A stretch of 64,000 nucleotides of DNA from Paragyromitra xinjiangensis (Eukaryota > Ascomycota > Pezizomycetes > Pezizales > Discinaceae), in assembly GCA_038503065.1 (NCBI GenBank), contig JBCAMK010000021.1, positions 744,001-808,000 of the forward strand, in the 5' to 3' direction. The number at the start of each line of letters is the position of its first letter. The first letter of the stretch is position 1. The notes under the pieces are model-generated. The model ran no database searches. It was not told the origin of the DNA and saw only the letters and a list, made by a program, of their open reading frames with translations. The position numbers and the translations under genes are program-made. Below, piece by piece: positions 47,191 through 59,404 of this stretch.

Positions 47191-47860
47191 TCTTACTATA
47201 TTGCTCTAGTATATTTCCTCTATCCCGTGTATCATGCTTTCGCTAATGCACTTATAGCTTGGACCTGGTCTAGAAATGAGCTAAAAGAGCCTGATTCCAC
47301 TAAATTCGTCCAAAAAGTCGACACAATATTTCGATATGCTAGGGCAGGCGGGATGGCTCATTCTCATCGTTCTATGGCCGAGCACGTCGAATACTGATGA
47401 GAAAGTAATAACTTGCTTCCTGCTAATACACTGGAAGACCTGGTTCAAACACCTAGTAGAGGAATACCCCCCCTACTCCGTATTGGCTCCGATGCACAAA
47501 CAATCGAAGCAAACAGAGTAATCAACGCTACGGCAGAAGCACCACAAGTATGGATTGAAACTCCAACGGGCCTCAGAAGCAGAGGCACGTAAAGGCAAAA
47601 TGGACGGACCAATGTCCAAACTCCATACCGAGTACATCAAATAGGGACTCGCTAATGCAGATAAGAATCCCCTATACGTCCCCACCTTAGACAAAGTCAT
47701 GTCCTACATGGAAACATTGGACACTATCATGAACCATAGAAATCTACAGACGACCGGAGCCCCATTACCTCCAAACTCAGGTTACCCTCTCGCTACCAAC
47801 CAGTCAGGAAATGGGAATGCATCGACAACCACGGCGAAAGGAAGTGAGGCAATGGATTGA
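47191..47860 (+). pseudogene. Decayed coding region of unknown family
   Basis: A protein-like frame runs from 47191 (ALVYFLYPVYHAFANALIAW, then NELKEPDSTKFVQKVDTIF, GGMAHSHRSMAEHVEY) into two adjacent TGA codons (47395-47400), continues as NTLEDLVQTPSRGIPPLLRI and QTIEANRVINATAEAPQVW, and ends at TAA 47590. In an overlapping second frame, protein-like sequence continues: KHHKYGLKLQRASEAEARKG, KLHTEYIK, a TAG at 47642-47644, then NPLYVPTLDKVMSYMETLD and a polar Asn/Thr-rich end at TGA 47858-47860. This pattern suits a gene broken by stops and one frameshift. Family not recognised; a transposon-borne ORF is possible but unproven. Confidence 0.45.
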
Positions 47861-48755
47861 GAAGGCAAATACTTTCAGTACCTTGTTTATTCTACGCATG
47901 GCATATCCCTTCAACTGTAACTGGTTCCAAAAGGGGCTGGTAAAAACAGCTTTTCGATTCTCTAATGAATTGCTCAGCACCTCCCAATTCCCCTGATATT
48001 TTATACTCAAAAGATGTGAAAAGCAATAAACTTTCAATAAAACTCGTATGTTTTCAGTAGGCCCGCGGAACCTTGGAGAGATTTCTGAAAACAGGGCCCT
48101 GGTTACTCTAACCTAACGCTTTTTTTTGATGATTTGAGCCAACGCCAATAGTGTCCAAGGTAAAGGTGATAAATACATGTATCGATTGTGCAACAGCCAT
48201 GTCCAATCGCGCAATCTGAAGATGCATACGATATCCGACAGATCGTAGGTCATTTAAGGAATCCATATTATTTGTTCGGAGAAGTATCTAGTAGAAGCTA
48301 CTCTAGCCGCGCTCTGGGCAGCAAGGGATAAGTTCCTATGAGACGAGTGATTTTTGATGACCCAGCCGTAGATTCCGCTCAGTAACATTTAGATACACCG
48401 CTCCATTGACACTTCAATACAACAGTACCAATTGCACGGAATTAGTAATAACCTGGGGGACTACGCCTAACCAAACGACACTAGGAACACTACAACTGTA
48501 ATTCAAATATTTTTTTTCCATTCTCCTCGCACGTAGCTACAGCTACGGACAAACTATACAATGATTTCCCTTCCACACTCTTCATAAACGTGCGAGGAAA
48601 CGAAAAAGAGTAAGAAAAAAAGAAAAAAAGCCCAATCGCCCACCACGCCCTGAACCACCCTTTATGACACCTCCACCTTCCACACAGCGGGACGGGGCAT
48701 AAAGATTCAGCTTTTTTTATATACCACCATGACAACCCACCATCCACCGATCTAT
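47861..48755. other. Intergenic, 3' flank of SDH1
   Basis: About 900 bases. Contains a TACATGTA palindrome at 48174-48181 and an A/T-rich 3' UTR side for SDH1. No gene seen. Confidence 0.5.
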
Positions 48756-51016
48756 TTAGTAGACACGCTTGAACGGCGGGACAGCCTTACACTCATCTAT
48801 TCACCATTAATCAGTACCCGCTCAACAAAAACAAGGCTAAACTCACTCTCATCCAACGTCTTCCCCATAACAGCCCTATACTTCAACTCCACCTTCCCCC
48901 TCGGCTCCTTCTGCCAACTCAACGTATGTTTCATCCAGTTCTCGTCATCTCTATCCGGATAATCCTCCCTAGCATGAGCACCCCTCGACTCCTTCCTCGC
49001 CGCCGCACTATTCGCCGTCTGCTGCGCACACGTCAGGAGATTATCCAACTCAAGCGCCTCTACAAGGTCCGAGTTCCAGATCATGCTCCTATCCTTAATG
49101 CCGAGCTCATGATAGCTTTCATCAACCTTTGCAATCTTCCTCACACCCTCATCGAGCGACTCCTGCGTTCGGAAAACCGACACATCCGCCTGCATGGTCT
49201 TCTGCATATCGAGACGGATCTGCGCGGTGCTCTTCGGCCCAGACGAGTTCCTCACTTTATCCAGCTTCGTGATCGACTCCGCGCCAATATCGGCACGCAC
49301 GGGTTTCAGCGGTGTTCCAGGGGTGAGCGAGTCTCTGATCGTGTGTGCTACAGCACGGCCGAAGACGATAAGATCAAGGAGGGAGTTGGCGCCTAGCCGG
49401 TTTGCACCATGGACTGAAACACATGCGGCTTCGCCGCAGGCGAAAAGGCCAGGGACGACTTTATCGTTTCCTTGTGAGTCGACGGTGAGGACTTCGCCGG
49501 TGTAGCGGGTTGGGATACCGCCCATGTTGTAGTGGACGGTTGGGAGGACCGGGATAGGTGATTTAGTGACGTCGACGCCGGAGAAGATGGATGCGGTTTC
49601 GGAAATACCCGGGAGACGCTCGTGTAGGACTTCGGGGGGGAGGTGGGAGAGTTGGAGGTAGAGATGGTCTTTATCTGGGCCTACACCACGACCTTCACGG
49701 ATCTCGAGCGTCATGCTGCGGGATACAACGTCTCGGGATGCTAGGTCCTTTGCTGTCGGTGCGTAGCGCTCCATGAATCTTTCACCTTCGCTGTTGAGTA
49801 GGTACCCGCCCTCACCGCGGGATCCTTCCGTGATGAGACAGCCGGCGCCGTAGATACCTGTTGGGTGGAATTGAACGAACTCCAGATCCTGGTTTGGGAG
49901 ACCTGCACGCGCGACCATGGCCATTCCATCGCCGGTACAGGTATGTGCGGAGGTGCAAGAGAAGTAAGCACGTCCATACCCTCCGGTAGCAAGAACAGTC
50001 TTATGAGCGCGGAACCGATGAAGCGTGCCATCCTCCTGGTTATACGCAATCACACCAACACACTCTCCATCCTCCATGAGGAGGTCCAGAGCAAAGAACT
50101 CAATAAAGTAGTTAGTATTATGTCGAAGCGACTGTCCATAAAGCGTATGAAGCAGCGCATGTCCAGTCCTACCATATATCAGCCCCCAATCCAATCCGTA
50201 ATCCAGAAACAAGGCTCAGACCTATCAGCAGCAGCACAACATCTATATGCCTGTCCCCCTTTCCCAAACTCCTTCGATTGTCCTCCAAACGCACGTTGAT
50301 AAATCCTCCCATCCTCCGTCCTCGACTACCTCAAGTCAGCCCTACCCTAACCACCACCATCTTAAACCGCCACCATCAAGAGAACAGGACACTCACAAAA
50401 GGACACCCATAATTCTCCAACTCAATAACACTCGCCGGTGCCTCCCTCGTCATATAATGAATAGCATCCTGATCCCCCAACCAATCACTTCCCTTGACAG
50501 TATCATACATATGCCATCTCCAGTCATCCTGATGCATATTCCCCAACGCAGCATTAATCCCGCCCTGCGCTGCAACCGTATGCGAACGGGTTGGAAACAG
50601 CTTCGATATGCAAGCGGTATTAAACCCAGCTTCCGCAAGACCGAACGCCGCACGAAGACCAGCGCCTCCGGCTCCTACGACTATTGCGTCATATTCATGG
50701 TCCTGGGGTTGTTAGCATCGTGGTGTATCGTGGGGAAGGGGAGATGTACGACTATGGGGTATTTGGAGGATACGTGGGGGGTGGCTTCTTTGGCGCGGAG
50801 GTGCTGTGAGGCGAAGATTCGGGCTGGGGGTTGTTAGTTGTTTGTGCTGGAGTGGTGCTGTGGGGCTTACCGGCTGGTCGAGAGGCGTGGAATCCTCTTG
50901 AATGGAGTTTGATACTCGACGCAATCTACCCCTCCATGATCAGCAGACGGTATTTCCCATGGAATAGGCAAACTCACACGCGAGGAGACGAATCTCCGGA
51001 TCCCAAGCGAACTCAT
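48756..51016 (-). CDS. SDH1: Succinate dehydrogenase flavoprotein subunit (complex II)
   Basis: Oxidises succinate to fumarate in the mitochondrial matrix and passes electrons through covalent FAD to the iron-sulphur subunit. Seven exons: 50978-51016, 50871-50925, 50750-50823, 50397-50702, 50222-50325, 48847-50168, 48756-48796; 646 residues. Presequence [23 protein letters not shown]-binding GAGGAG at 66-71; His97 in [11 protein letters not shown] is the covalent FAD ligand. Active-site blocks: [45 protein letters not shown]; then [16 protein letters not shown]. The last exon gives [12 protein letters not shown]. Exon 3 could end at ATA or at GTC (GTACAT donor); the latter gives YPIVDHEYDA and fits better. 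First exon of 13 codons rests on splice signals and the targeting character. Telobox-like element 27 bp upstream. Confidence 0.96.
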
Positions 51017-51370
51017 TGGAAGCCTGGAAATGAGAGATAGAAAAACCCTAGTATCTACCCAGTGAGTAGAGAGCAATGACAGGTAGAAGTATAGAAGGAA
51101 AGAGAACGCAGTGATGGAATTGCGGCGGACAAGCGGCGGCTATCGGGGAAAACGATCTTGGCGTTCTTCCGCTTCCTCGGCAATCTGATGATTCCCGGAT
51201 TGTTCCAATATCCCCTTACTAAGCCAGCTGCGGCCAATCAGTGGACGTTGTTTACAAAGGCTATATCCACATGCGAATCGATGATTTCCACAAGACAAAA
51301 CTACTGAATCATTCCATTAATGGACAGATATTTTACAGTTCGCAATCCCAATCCCTGAGTCCCTCCACCT
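51017..51370. other. Intergenic SDH1-RPT1, 354 bp
   Basis: Holds the SDH1 promoter and the RPT1 3' UTR; both genes are on the minus strand. Only the telobox-like element at 51043 stands out. Confidence 0.6.
51043..51051 (+). promoter_or_regulatory. Telobox-like AAACCCTAG, SDH1 promoter
   Basis: Reads CTAGGGTTT on the SDH1 strand, 27 bp upstream of its ATG, so it may lie in the 5' UTR. The same nine bases occur upstream of DIB1. Confidence 0.35.
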
Positions 51371-52905
51371 CTAATTGTACTGCATGTACGTCGCTGTAGA
51401 ATTGAACTTGAGATTGCCCTTAATGACCTTTTCCACCGCCGACAAAAAGTCCTTCTCGGTCGCAACCTTCCGTCTCGCGCGGATCGCAAACATACCTACC
51501 ACTGTTAGCATCGTGAATTCGCACTGCCCAAAGATCTACTCACCAGCCTCAGTGCAAACACTCCTCAACTCAGCTCCCGTACTGTTCGGACAGAGCCTAC
51601 TAATCAACTCCCATCTGATATCTCTTTCCACGCTCATACTCTTCGCGTGAATTCTAAGCACATTCGCACGTCCCTCCAAATCTGGCAAACTGAATTCAAC
51701 CTTTCGATCAATTCTACCCGGTCGCAATAGCGCTGGATCAAGTGTGCTCGGTCGATTGGTCGCAAACATGACTTTGATGTTACCTCTGGGATCGAATCCG
51801 TCCAGCTGTGTAATCAATTCCAACATAGTCCTCTGCACCTCGTTATCGCCTCCCGCGCCATCGTCGAAACGGGCACCACCGATCGCATCAACTTCGTCAA
51901 AGAAGATGATACACGCCTTTTTAGTACGTGCCATTTCAAACAGCTCACGTACCATACGGGCACCCTCTCCCACGTACTTCTGCACGAGCTCAGAGCCAAT
52001 CACACGGATGAAGGTGGCATCTGTACGATTCGCAACAGCACGAGCACAAAGAGTCTTTCCAGTTCCCGGAGGACCATAGAGCAGAATACCCTTAGGAGGG
52101 TCGATACCAAGATTTACGAACCGCTCCGGAGAAAGAAGAGGAAGCTCAACAACCTCACGCAGCTTCTCGATCTGCTCTTTACAACCACCAACATCACCAT
52201 ACGTAACATCCGGCTTCTCCTCAACCGTCATCATCGTCACCGAAGGATCGATCCTTGGCGGGAGCGGTAGCAGAATCTGATACTTTTGTCGATCCACACT
52301 ACACCCATCAACACCCTATCATAGTAAAAAGACAGGAATAACACATACCCAACTCTCATCCCCTCCTCGATATCAGTCGGACTAACCCTTTCCCCTAGGT
52401 TCACTACGAATTTCGCAATCTGCTTAACATTGATGACGTATTTCGCCTTCTCCGGATCGTCCGCGCTGAGGATAATCTTAGTGCAGCGTGCCACCTGCAG
52501 CGGCTGCTCCTCCGACATACGCTGTTTATCCGCCATAACATCCCATAGATGCGGTGGCGCCAGACCGGTATCAGACTCCTTCACGCCTGGAACGCTGTCA
52601 GTGCTGAGGCGAGGATATGGGGGGGAGGCATACCAATTTTCTCGTTGACCTTTGTCTGCAGGTCTTTAATGTCCTTTTCTAGCTTCTTCAGTGGGGCAGC
52701 GTAGGGGGCAGCGCCGTAGGTTTTGAGAACTTGGATATCCCTGGTGGGATGTTAGTAAGCGTTTCCATCTCTGCACTTATCTCCATTTGTCAGAGATGCA
52801 GAGAACGTACTCTTCTGATAACGGGATGATCTTCTTCTCTTCCTCCTCGTCGTCTGCGAACTTCTTCTGGTATTTCTCCCAGTTCTGGCCCGTGGCGCTG
52901 GGCAT
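51371..52905 (-). CDS. RPT1: 26S proteasome ATPase subunit Rpt1 (PSMC2)
   Basis: One of six AAA+ ATPases of the 19S base that unfold substrates and feed them to the 20S core. Five exons: 52811-52905, 52634-52740, 52349-52586, 51544-52298, 51371-51495; 439 residues. N-terminus [16 protein letters not shown], an acidic DDEEEEKK run, then a coiled coil [22 protein letters not shown]-fold segment about 75-160. Walker A GPPGTGKT at 222-229, Walker [12 protein letters not shown] with D281/E282, sensor ATNRPS, arginine-finger region [10 protein letters not shown]. The C-terminus STATYMQYN matches Rpt1 and lacks HbYX, as expected for this subunit. Intron positions close in phases 2, 1, 2, 1. Upstream of SDH1, downstream of NDUFB8, all on the same strand. 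Confidence 0.97.
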
Positions 52906-53312
52906 GGCTGCAGTGTGCTGGGGTCTGGTCTAGGATGGTATCTGCGTGGAGATGGATGCTGTAGTGATGGAGTGGGAACGGTGGGGTTGATGGAGTTGAT
53001 GGAGGATGGATTCGTGATGGGGAGAGCTTGGGGTCACTAAGCTCCGAGTGACGCTCTATTCAATCAGCCTCAGGGAGGGGATGTACGCGTGGAGGGGGTG
53101 GGGGTTGGAACGGGTAACGTCAGATGAAACAACGGTGGGGAAACAATTGGAGACGAGTGGATGAAGTCAATGAGGATCTCGATTCGAGTGGATATGTAAA
53201 TACCCGTTTTCTACCTTGAACTGTATGTTTGTTTGCTTGCTGGTAATATATATATCTACACCGAAAACCCACCCCGCAAATACATGTAGTTGAATCCAAA
53301 CATACTCCTCCT
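52906..53312. other. Intergenic RPT1-NDUFB8, 407 bp
   Basis: RPT1 promoter and NDUFB8 3' UTR. A TACATGTA palindrome lies at 53281-53288, 25 bp past the NDUFB8 stop. Nothing else recognised. Confidence 0.6.
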
Positions 53313-53894
53313 CTACTCCTCCCTGTCTGAAAGCGCAGACAGCGCACCAGGACCACCCAGCGCCTCGACCAGTCCGTCGTGTGGGAATCGCCTCGGCACC
53401 GCTGGCTTGTCCGGGTAGAGGTTATACACGACTCCACAGAGACCAAACACTGCGAGAGCGAACGTCCCAACCATGACAAGGCCCTTCTTGGGAGTAGTCC
53501 AAGTATACTCTTCTGGGGTGAAGCGACCGAGGATGTCGTCGTCTTCATGGAGCTGTATCTGTTCAGTGTTGTGCTATATAGTAGAGGGTGGATCGTACCG
53601 GTTCGCCGAAATTGCGACGGCCTTGTTTGTCCCACCAGTCGCCGTACGGGTCTCTGTGCTGGCTTTTCTGCGGCGGTGGGTTGACGTAGCCTCCGTTCTG
53701 TTGGGGGGGGGTTAGCGATGGAGGTGGAGTTGAGGGGAGTGGGAGTGTACCATTCCGGGGTCGTTCTCCTCGGTGTAGACGGGGTAGCCTGGGGGTAGGG
53801 GTTCCCGTGGGAAGCCAGCGCGGAATGTACGGGCGCCGGAGAGGAGACGGGGGAGGGAGACGAGTGGGCGAAGGGCGAGTCTTTGGGAGAGCAT
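53313..53894 (-). CDS. NDUFB8: Complex I beta-subcomplex subunit NDUFB8-type
   Basis: Accessory subunit of mitochondrial NADH:ubiquinone oxidoreductase. Three exons: 53751-53894, 53599-53697, 53313-53552; 160 residues. The N-terminus MLSQRLALRPLVSLPRLLSG is a mitochondrial presequence. The family signature is RDPYGDWWDKQGRRNFGEP followed by HEDDDILGRFTPEEYTW; one TM helix follows (GLVMVGTFALAVFGLCGVVY) and then YPDKPAVPRRFPHDGL and LGGPGAL. The acceptor of exon 3 has two in-frame choices six bases apart; the one at 53552 gives EPLHEDDD, closest to the family. Introns are short (46-53 nt). Start is the first ATG. Divergent from SWR1 with about 600 bp between. Confidence 0.93.
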
Positions 53895-54495
53895 CTGTGG
53901 TGGTTGTGGGGGTGAGTGAGTGAGTGAGTGAGTGTTTGAGGGGATTGAGGGGATTGACTGACCTTGGAGGTGAATTGGGACTGTAGATGTAATTAGAGAG
54001 CGCTGGTGGATTGGATTGGATCTTCTCTCTGGATATCTCGATATCTATCTCCGTTCTCCATCTTCATCTCCATTCGGCAACAGGCGAATCCCCAAAAAGA
54101 AACAAATTCCCCCCAAAACGGAAAATCTTTTCCATCTCCATCAGTTCTGCTTCTCCACCAATCTCTCGCCTTCTCTCCCATCCTCTCCACTGAATCACCA
54201 TCATTTCTTCCCCTTCGAGTAATAATCCCCAGTTAATCAATTAATCCCATCCCATCCTAACCCTATCCTAATAAAAATAAAAAAATCCTTCTACAGCTCC
54301 CCCCATCGCCCTCTCATCGCCCCCCAGTTCACCTCCCATCCAATATCTCTCCACCAAACCCTCTCTCCCCCCTCAGAACCGCGTACCCGTCACCTCCACT
54401 GCCTCCTCTTCCCGCGGACCCCAAAATCTCCCATGTTACCCACCACCCCGACCCTCACGCTCGATCTCTAGCTTCCCCCCCCCAATCCTCCGTGT
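53895..54495. other. Divergent promoter, NDUFB8 / SWR1
   Basis: 600 bp shared upstream region. Next to NDUFB8 is a GTGA repeat (53912-53934). Toward SWR1 the plus strand is markedly C/T rich (about 54020-54480), the leader-type composition also seen before the gene at 9487. Confidence 0.6.
53912..53934. repeat. GTGA microsatellite
   Basis: About five and a half GTGA units, 18 bp upstream of the NDUFB8 start codon; probably within its 5' UTR, where it reads CACT on the gene's strand. Confidence 0.85.
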
Positions 54496-57400
54496 ATGCG
54501 CAGCAGCACGCGAAAACGCCCGGGGGAGTCCGGCGAGCGTCCCCAAACGACACCGGATCCAAAACACCCCGACCCCGTCTCCCCAGAAGACCGGAAGCCA
54601 CCAACCAAGAAACGGAAAATCGATGCGTCACCGCCGTGGAAAAGCGCAACCACCCAAACGCCCACCTCCTTCCTCGACGAAACCGGTCGACGGAAGTCAG
54701 GACGTACGAACCCGATCCCATTGGAACTGCTCCCGCCCCCGTTGAACAGCAATGGGGAAGCTGCGCGTCCGACGAGGTTCTCAAGACGACAGAGCGAGCT
54801 GAAGAAGGACCTCAACCCCACCCCTACGAGCATCAAGGCTCCTGCATCGCGTACTCGGTCTCTCTCAATCACCAGCAAACACCCTCTACCGAACGGCAAA
54901 CACCGTCCAACAACACCCCCAAAACCCAAACCCACCCCCCCAAAAAAACCACCCTCAAAACCCACCCCGAAACCCACCACAACCCCCAAACCCCAACCCC
55001 CCTCCCTCGGAACCCGCAAAAGCCTCCGCACCGCCTCCCGCACAACCGACACCCACCCCCCGCGACCCCTTCGCCTTCGACTCCGACGGCGAACTCGACC
55101 TCCCCCAACTTCCGTCCCCCCAAAATCAAGCTCAAATTCAGCAAGCCCAAACCAATAATAACCCACCCCCTCCACATCCCACTCCCCAAGCCCTTCCCCA
55201 CATTCGACGACTTCCTCTCCGCAGACGACATCACCGCCTCCCCCACCGCGCTAGCCGCAGCCGAAGAAGACGCACGTGAAGAAGCGCTTGTGAGGAATCG
55301 TATTGAGACCGCGGTTAGGTCCGGATTACTCAGACCTGAACAGTGCTCACTTAATCTCCCGGAGAAGAGACCGGAGCCCCCGGTTCAGTATACCCATTAT
55401 GACCATGTCATTGCGCATGCGCTGCATTTCCAACGGCTCCTGGTTAGGGAGCGGAAAGACCATGTCGAGATTATGAAGAAGCGGAATGCGATGGTGATGG
55501 CGGAGATTAGGAGACGGAGGCCCAGGACGAGGGAGGAGATTGAGATGGAGGAGTGGAGTGAGAATAGGAAGGGGTATAAAGAGCAGGTTGGGATGGTTAG
55601 GAGGAAGTGGGAGGAGGTTACAAAGGTATGTTTCTACTGGTTGTAGGTTTTTAGAGCAGGATTGACATTGTGTAGGAAGTAGAACGGAGGAGAAGGGTTC
55701 GTGCTGAGGAGGAACAGAGGTTGGCTGGGAAGGAACATCTTAATCAGATGTTGGAGCATTCTACGCAGTTGCTTGAAGCGCGACGGGGTGATCGGCTGCA
55801 GTCTGATGCTGGGGCGGAGGTGGAGTCTGGGGAGGAATTGGATGAGGATGAGGATGAGGAGTTGGAGGATGAGGAAGAGGAAGAGGTTGAGGGTAGTGAG
55901 GAGGAGGTGCCGGACGAAGATAATATGTCTACGAGCGAGTCTGAATCTGATGATGGAGGGGACGACGATGAGAACCTTACTGTTGAGGAGCTGAGGGCGA
56001 AGTATGCTGCGCTTCCGGAAAGTAGGCCTAGACGCGTAATGGGTGGGAAGGGACTCGTGAGTTTGTTGAATGGAGTGGAGGATGGGATTGGGAGTGAGGA
56101 TGGGGATGTAATGGAGGGGATATCGCCGGGTGATGCTACGGCGCTGCCGGAATTGGAGGAGGTGGATCAGGTGTTGATGGATGATAGTGATGAGAGTACT
56201 GTTATGGATGGGGAGGAGAGTGAAGAGTATGATAGTGATGAGGAAGAGGATGATGAGGATGATGGGTTTGGGACGGGGCTTCTTGGGTTGTATAGTGATC
56301 TAGGGGGACTGACGGCGGAGCCTGAAGAGGAATCGGAAGATGAGGCGGAAGAGGAAGTCGAGGAAGTCGAGGAAGCAAAGGTGGAGTCTAGCCCACCGGC
56401 TGAGGTTATTACCAATGGCGATAGCGAAGGCAAGACCAACGGAGACTCAGAGCCCGTCGTCGATGTCACTATGGTCGAAGACGATGTTGAGGAGATTGTT
56501 CGCGAATTACCAGAAGAGAATGGAGATTTATCTATGGCCAATGATCATCTCGACACTCTTGACGCAGAGACAGCAACCTCTATTTCACCTAAGGAACTCG
56601 CCCACCCATCATCTCTCACATCACCTAACTCTTCGCCACAACCAAACATCGATATCAAAACCCCCATTCCCTTCCTCCTCCGCGGCACCCTGCGCGAATA
56701 CCAACACTACGGACTCGACTGGCTCGCCGGACTCTACTCAAATAAGACGAACGGCATCCTAGCAGACGAGATGGGTCTCGGGTACGTTCCTATCCTCCCG
56801 TATACATAACCACCCACTAACATCCCTCCTAGAAAAACCATCCAAACTATCGCGCTCCTCGCCCACCTCGCATGCGAGAAGGAAGTCTGGGGTCCCCACC
56901 TCATCGTCGTTCCCACCTCCGTTATGCTCAACTGGGAAATGGAGTTTAAAAAATGGGCACCTGGATTCAAGATCCTAACATACTACGGTTCCCGTGAACA
57001 GCGTCTCGAGAAACGTAAAGGCTGGTTCGACGACAACCTATGGCACGTTTGTATCACTTCGTATCAACTTGTGCTGCAAGACCAAGTCACATTCAAGCGC
57101 CGGAATTGGCACTACCTCATTCTCGACGAAGCACATAATATCAAGAATTTCCGCTCGCAGAGATGGCAGACGTTATTGAACTTCAAGGCGGAAGCGAGAC
57201 TACTGATCACCGGGACGCCACTACAGAATAACCTCATCGAGTTATGGTCACTACTCTACTTCCTAATGCCATCTGGCGCATCGAGCGCCATGCCAGCTGG
57301 GTTCGCGAATCTGAAGGAGTTCCAGGAATGGTTTGCACACCCGGTTGATCAGCTGATAGAGGGAGGTCGAGAGGGGATGGACGAAGAGGCGAAACACACA

Positions 57401-59404
57401 GTGACGAAGCTGCATCGTGTACTACGACCGTATCTACTACGTCGGTTGAAAGCAGACGTGGAGAAACAGATGCCGGCGAAGTATGAACATATCGTGTACT
57501 GTCGACTATCGAAACGCCAACGCTTCCTCTACGAGGAGTTTATGTCGATGGCGCAGACACGAGAGACTTTGGCGTCTGGGAATTACTTGAGCATCATCAA
57601 CTGTCTTATGCAGCTGCGGAAAGTTTGTAATCACCCAGATCTATTCGAGACTCGTCAGATCGTGACTAGCTTCGCGATGCAGAAGAGTGTAGTTGCAGAC
57701 TACGAGGTGAAGGAGCTGCTCGTGCGACGGAGGTTGCTGCAGGAGGATCCTTTCAAGCCGTTTTTTGGAACGGAGTTTCTGGGGTTTTGTGGGCTGGTGC
57801 CGGCGGAGAGAAACCATGTTTCGACGCTGCATTCGGCGGAGGTGAGGGCGTTGTCGGCGACGGAATTGCTGCAGGGGTATTATGATGGTAGGGCGGCGGA
57901 AATCACGCCTGTGGAACAGGATTTGTCGAGTGTGAAGGGGAATGTGGCGTATATGGAGTATCAGGAACAGGTGTCGCATTTGGAGAGACTCAAGTCGTGT
58001 ATACGGCTCAATAAGATACGGATGCAGTATCAGCCGTTGTATGGGAGGAATCTGGTCGATGTGTGTTCGGATGGGGTGTCGATAGGACCGTTGCAGCTGC
58101 AACCGAGGAGACGGAGTTTGACTACTGAGTGGTTTTTGAACCGGTCTGAGGTGGTCCGCTCGATGATACCCACGCTTGAAGAACGGACGGAATCACTAGG
58201 GACCGTGATTGATAAGTTTGGCTGCGTAACGCCCCATGTTGTATCAACGGATATGGCACCTATAGCCTTGACGTCTCAGGGCGTGGAGGTTGTTCGCCGG
58301 GCTCAGGCACAGGATATGTTTCCCTCTGACCCATTCCACAAAGCGCGAGTACGACAGTCAATCGCGTTCCCGGATAAACGACTGCTGCAGTACGACTGCG
58401 GGAAGCTGCAACGGCTTGATGGGTTACTACGGGAACTCCAGGCGGGAGGACACCGCGCGTTGATTTTCACGCAGATGACAAAGGTGCTGGATATCCTTGA
58501 GCAGTTTTTGAATATCCATGGACATCGGTATCTTCGACTAGACGGTGCTACGAAGGTCGAGCAGAGACAGATCTTGACGGATAGGTTTAATAATGATACG
58601 AGGATTCTTGTATTCATCTTATCTACGCGGTCTGGCGGGTTGGGGATTAATTTGACGGGTGCGGATACGGTTATCTTTTATGATCTAGACTGGAACCCTG
58701 CGATGGATAAACAGTGTCAGGATCGTTGTCATCGGATCGGTCAGACACGCGATGTGCATATCTATCGGTTTGTGTCTGAGTATACTATCGAGTCCAATAT
58801 CCTGCGTAAGAGTAACCAGAAACGCATGTTGGATGACGTGGTGATCCAGGAGGGAGACTTCACGACGGATTACTTCAATAAGCTGACAATCCGGGATATG
58901 TTGGGTGATGAGGTCGTTAAGGATCTGAACGAGGATAAAGCTGATGCTGTTGTCGCTGCGACGGGCGCGAATATGGAGAAGGCTCTTGAGGCGGCAGAAG
59001 ATGTGGAGGATGCGGCGGCCGCGAAGGTTGCGCAGAGGGAGATTGTTGATGCTGATGGAGCGGATTTTGCTGAGAAGGGGACACCAGCGCAGACTCCGAG
59101 GGGGGATACAGCTTCGGCAACCCCGGCGGCAGTTGCGAAGGAGAAGGATTCAACTGTTGCGAATACGCCGATGGAAGCGTCTGTTCCTGCTACGACACCG
59201 CGGGAAGTAGACGCAGAGGATGAAAATGTGAATAAAGGCCTCGGATACGACGTCTATGGTTACGACTGGGGCAGGGTTGAACGAGACCCTGAGCATATCG
59301 ACGATTACATGATCCGTTATATGGAATGGGAACTGATGGATGTGCCGGTTGTGTTACCAGATAAGAGCAAAAAGAAGAAGAGCAAAAAGGGGAAGAAATT
59401 TTAG
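54496..59404 (+). CDS. SWR1: SWR1 chromatin-remodelling ATPase (H2A.Z exchange)
   Basis: Catalytic subunit of the SWR complex, which replaces H2A with H2A.Z. Exons 54496-55625, 55676-56781, 56833-59404; about 1601 residues once two frame changes are allowed. N-terminus basic with a nuclear signal ([13 protein letters not shown]). HSA-type region: [19 protein letters not shown] to [20 protein letters not shown]. An acidic stretch ([17 protein letters not shown] and later blocks) fits the H2A.Z-H2B binding part. ATPase: [15 protein letters not shown] (across intron 2), [11 protein letters not shown], then a long insertion typical of INO80/SWR1, then [19 protein letters not shown] and [20 protein letters not shown]. 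Basic end [11 protein letters not shown]. Exon 1 reads in one frame to about 55050, a second ([17 protein letters not shown]) to about 55115 and a third (RPPKIKLKF) after that; the shifts fall at C-runs near 55057 and 55113 and most likely reflect base-count errors. Confidence 0.9.

Noticed and set aside
54492..55646. Long open frame from 54492 as an independent SWR1 start
   Set aside because: The first codon is GTG and the early part is Pro/His-rich out-of-frame sequence; only the part after about 55115 matches SWR1. The ATG-started frame at 54496 has the basic, nuclear-signal-bearing N-terminus.
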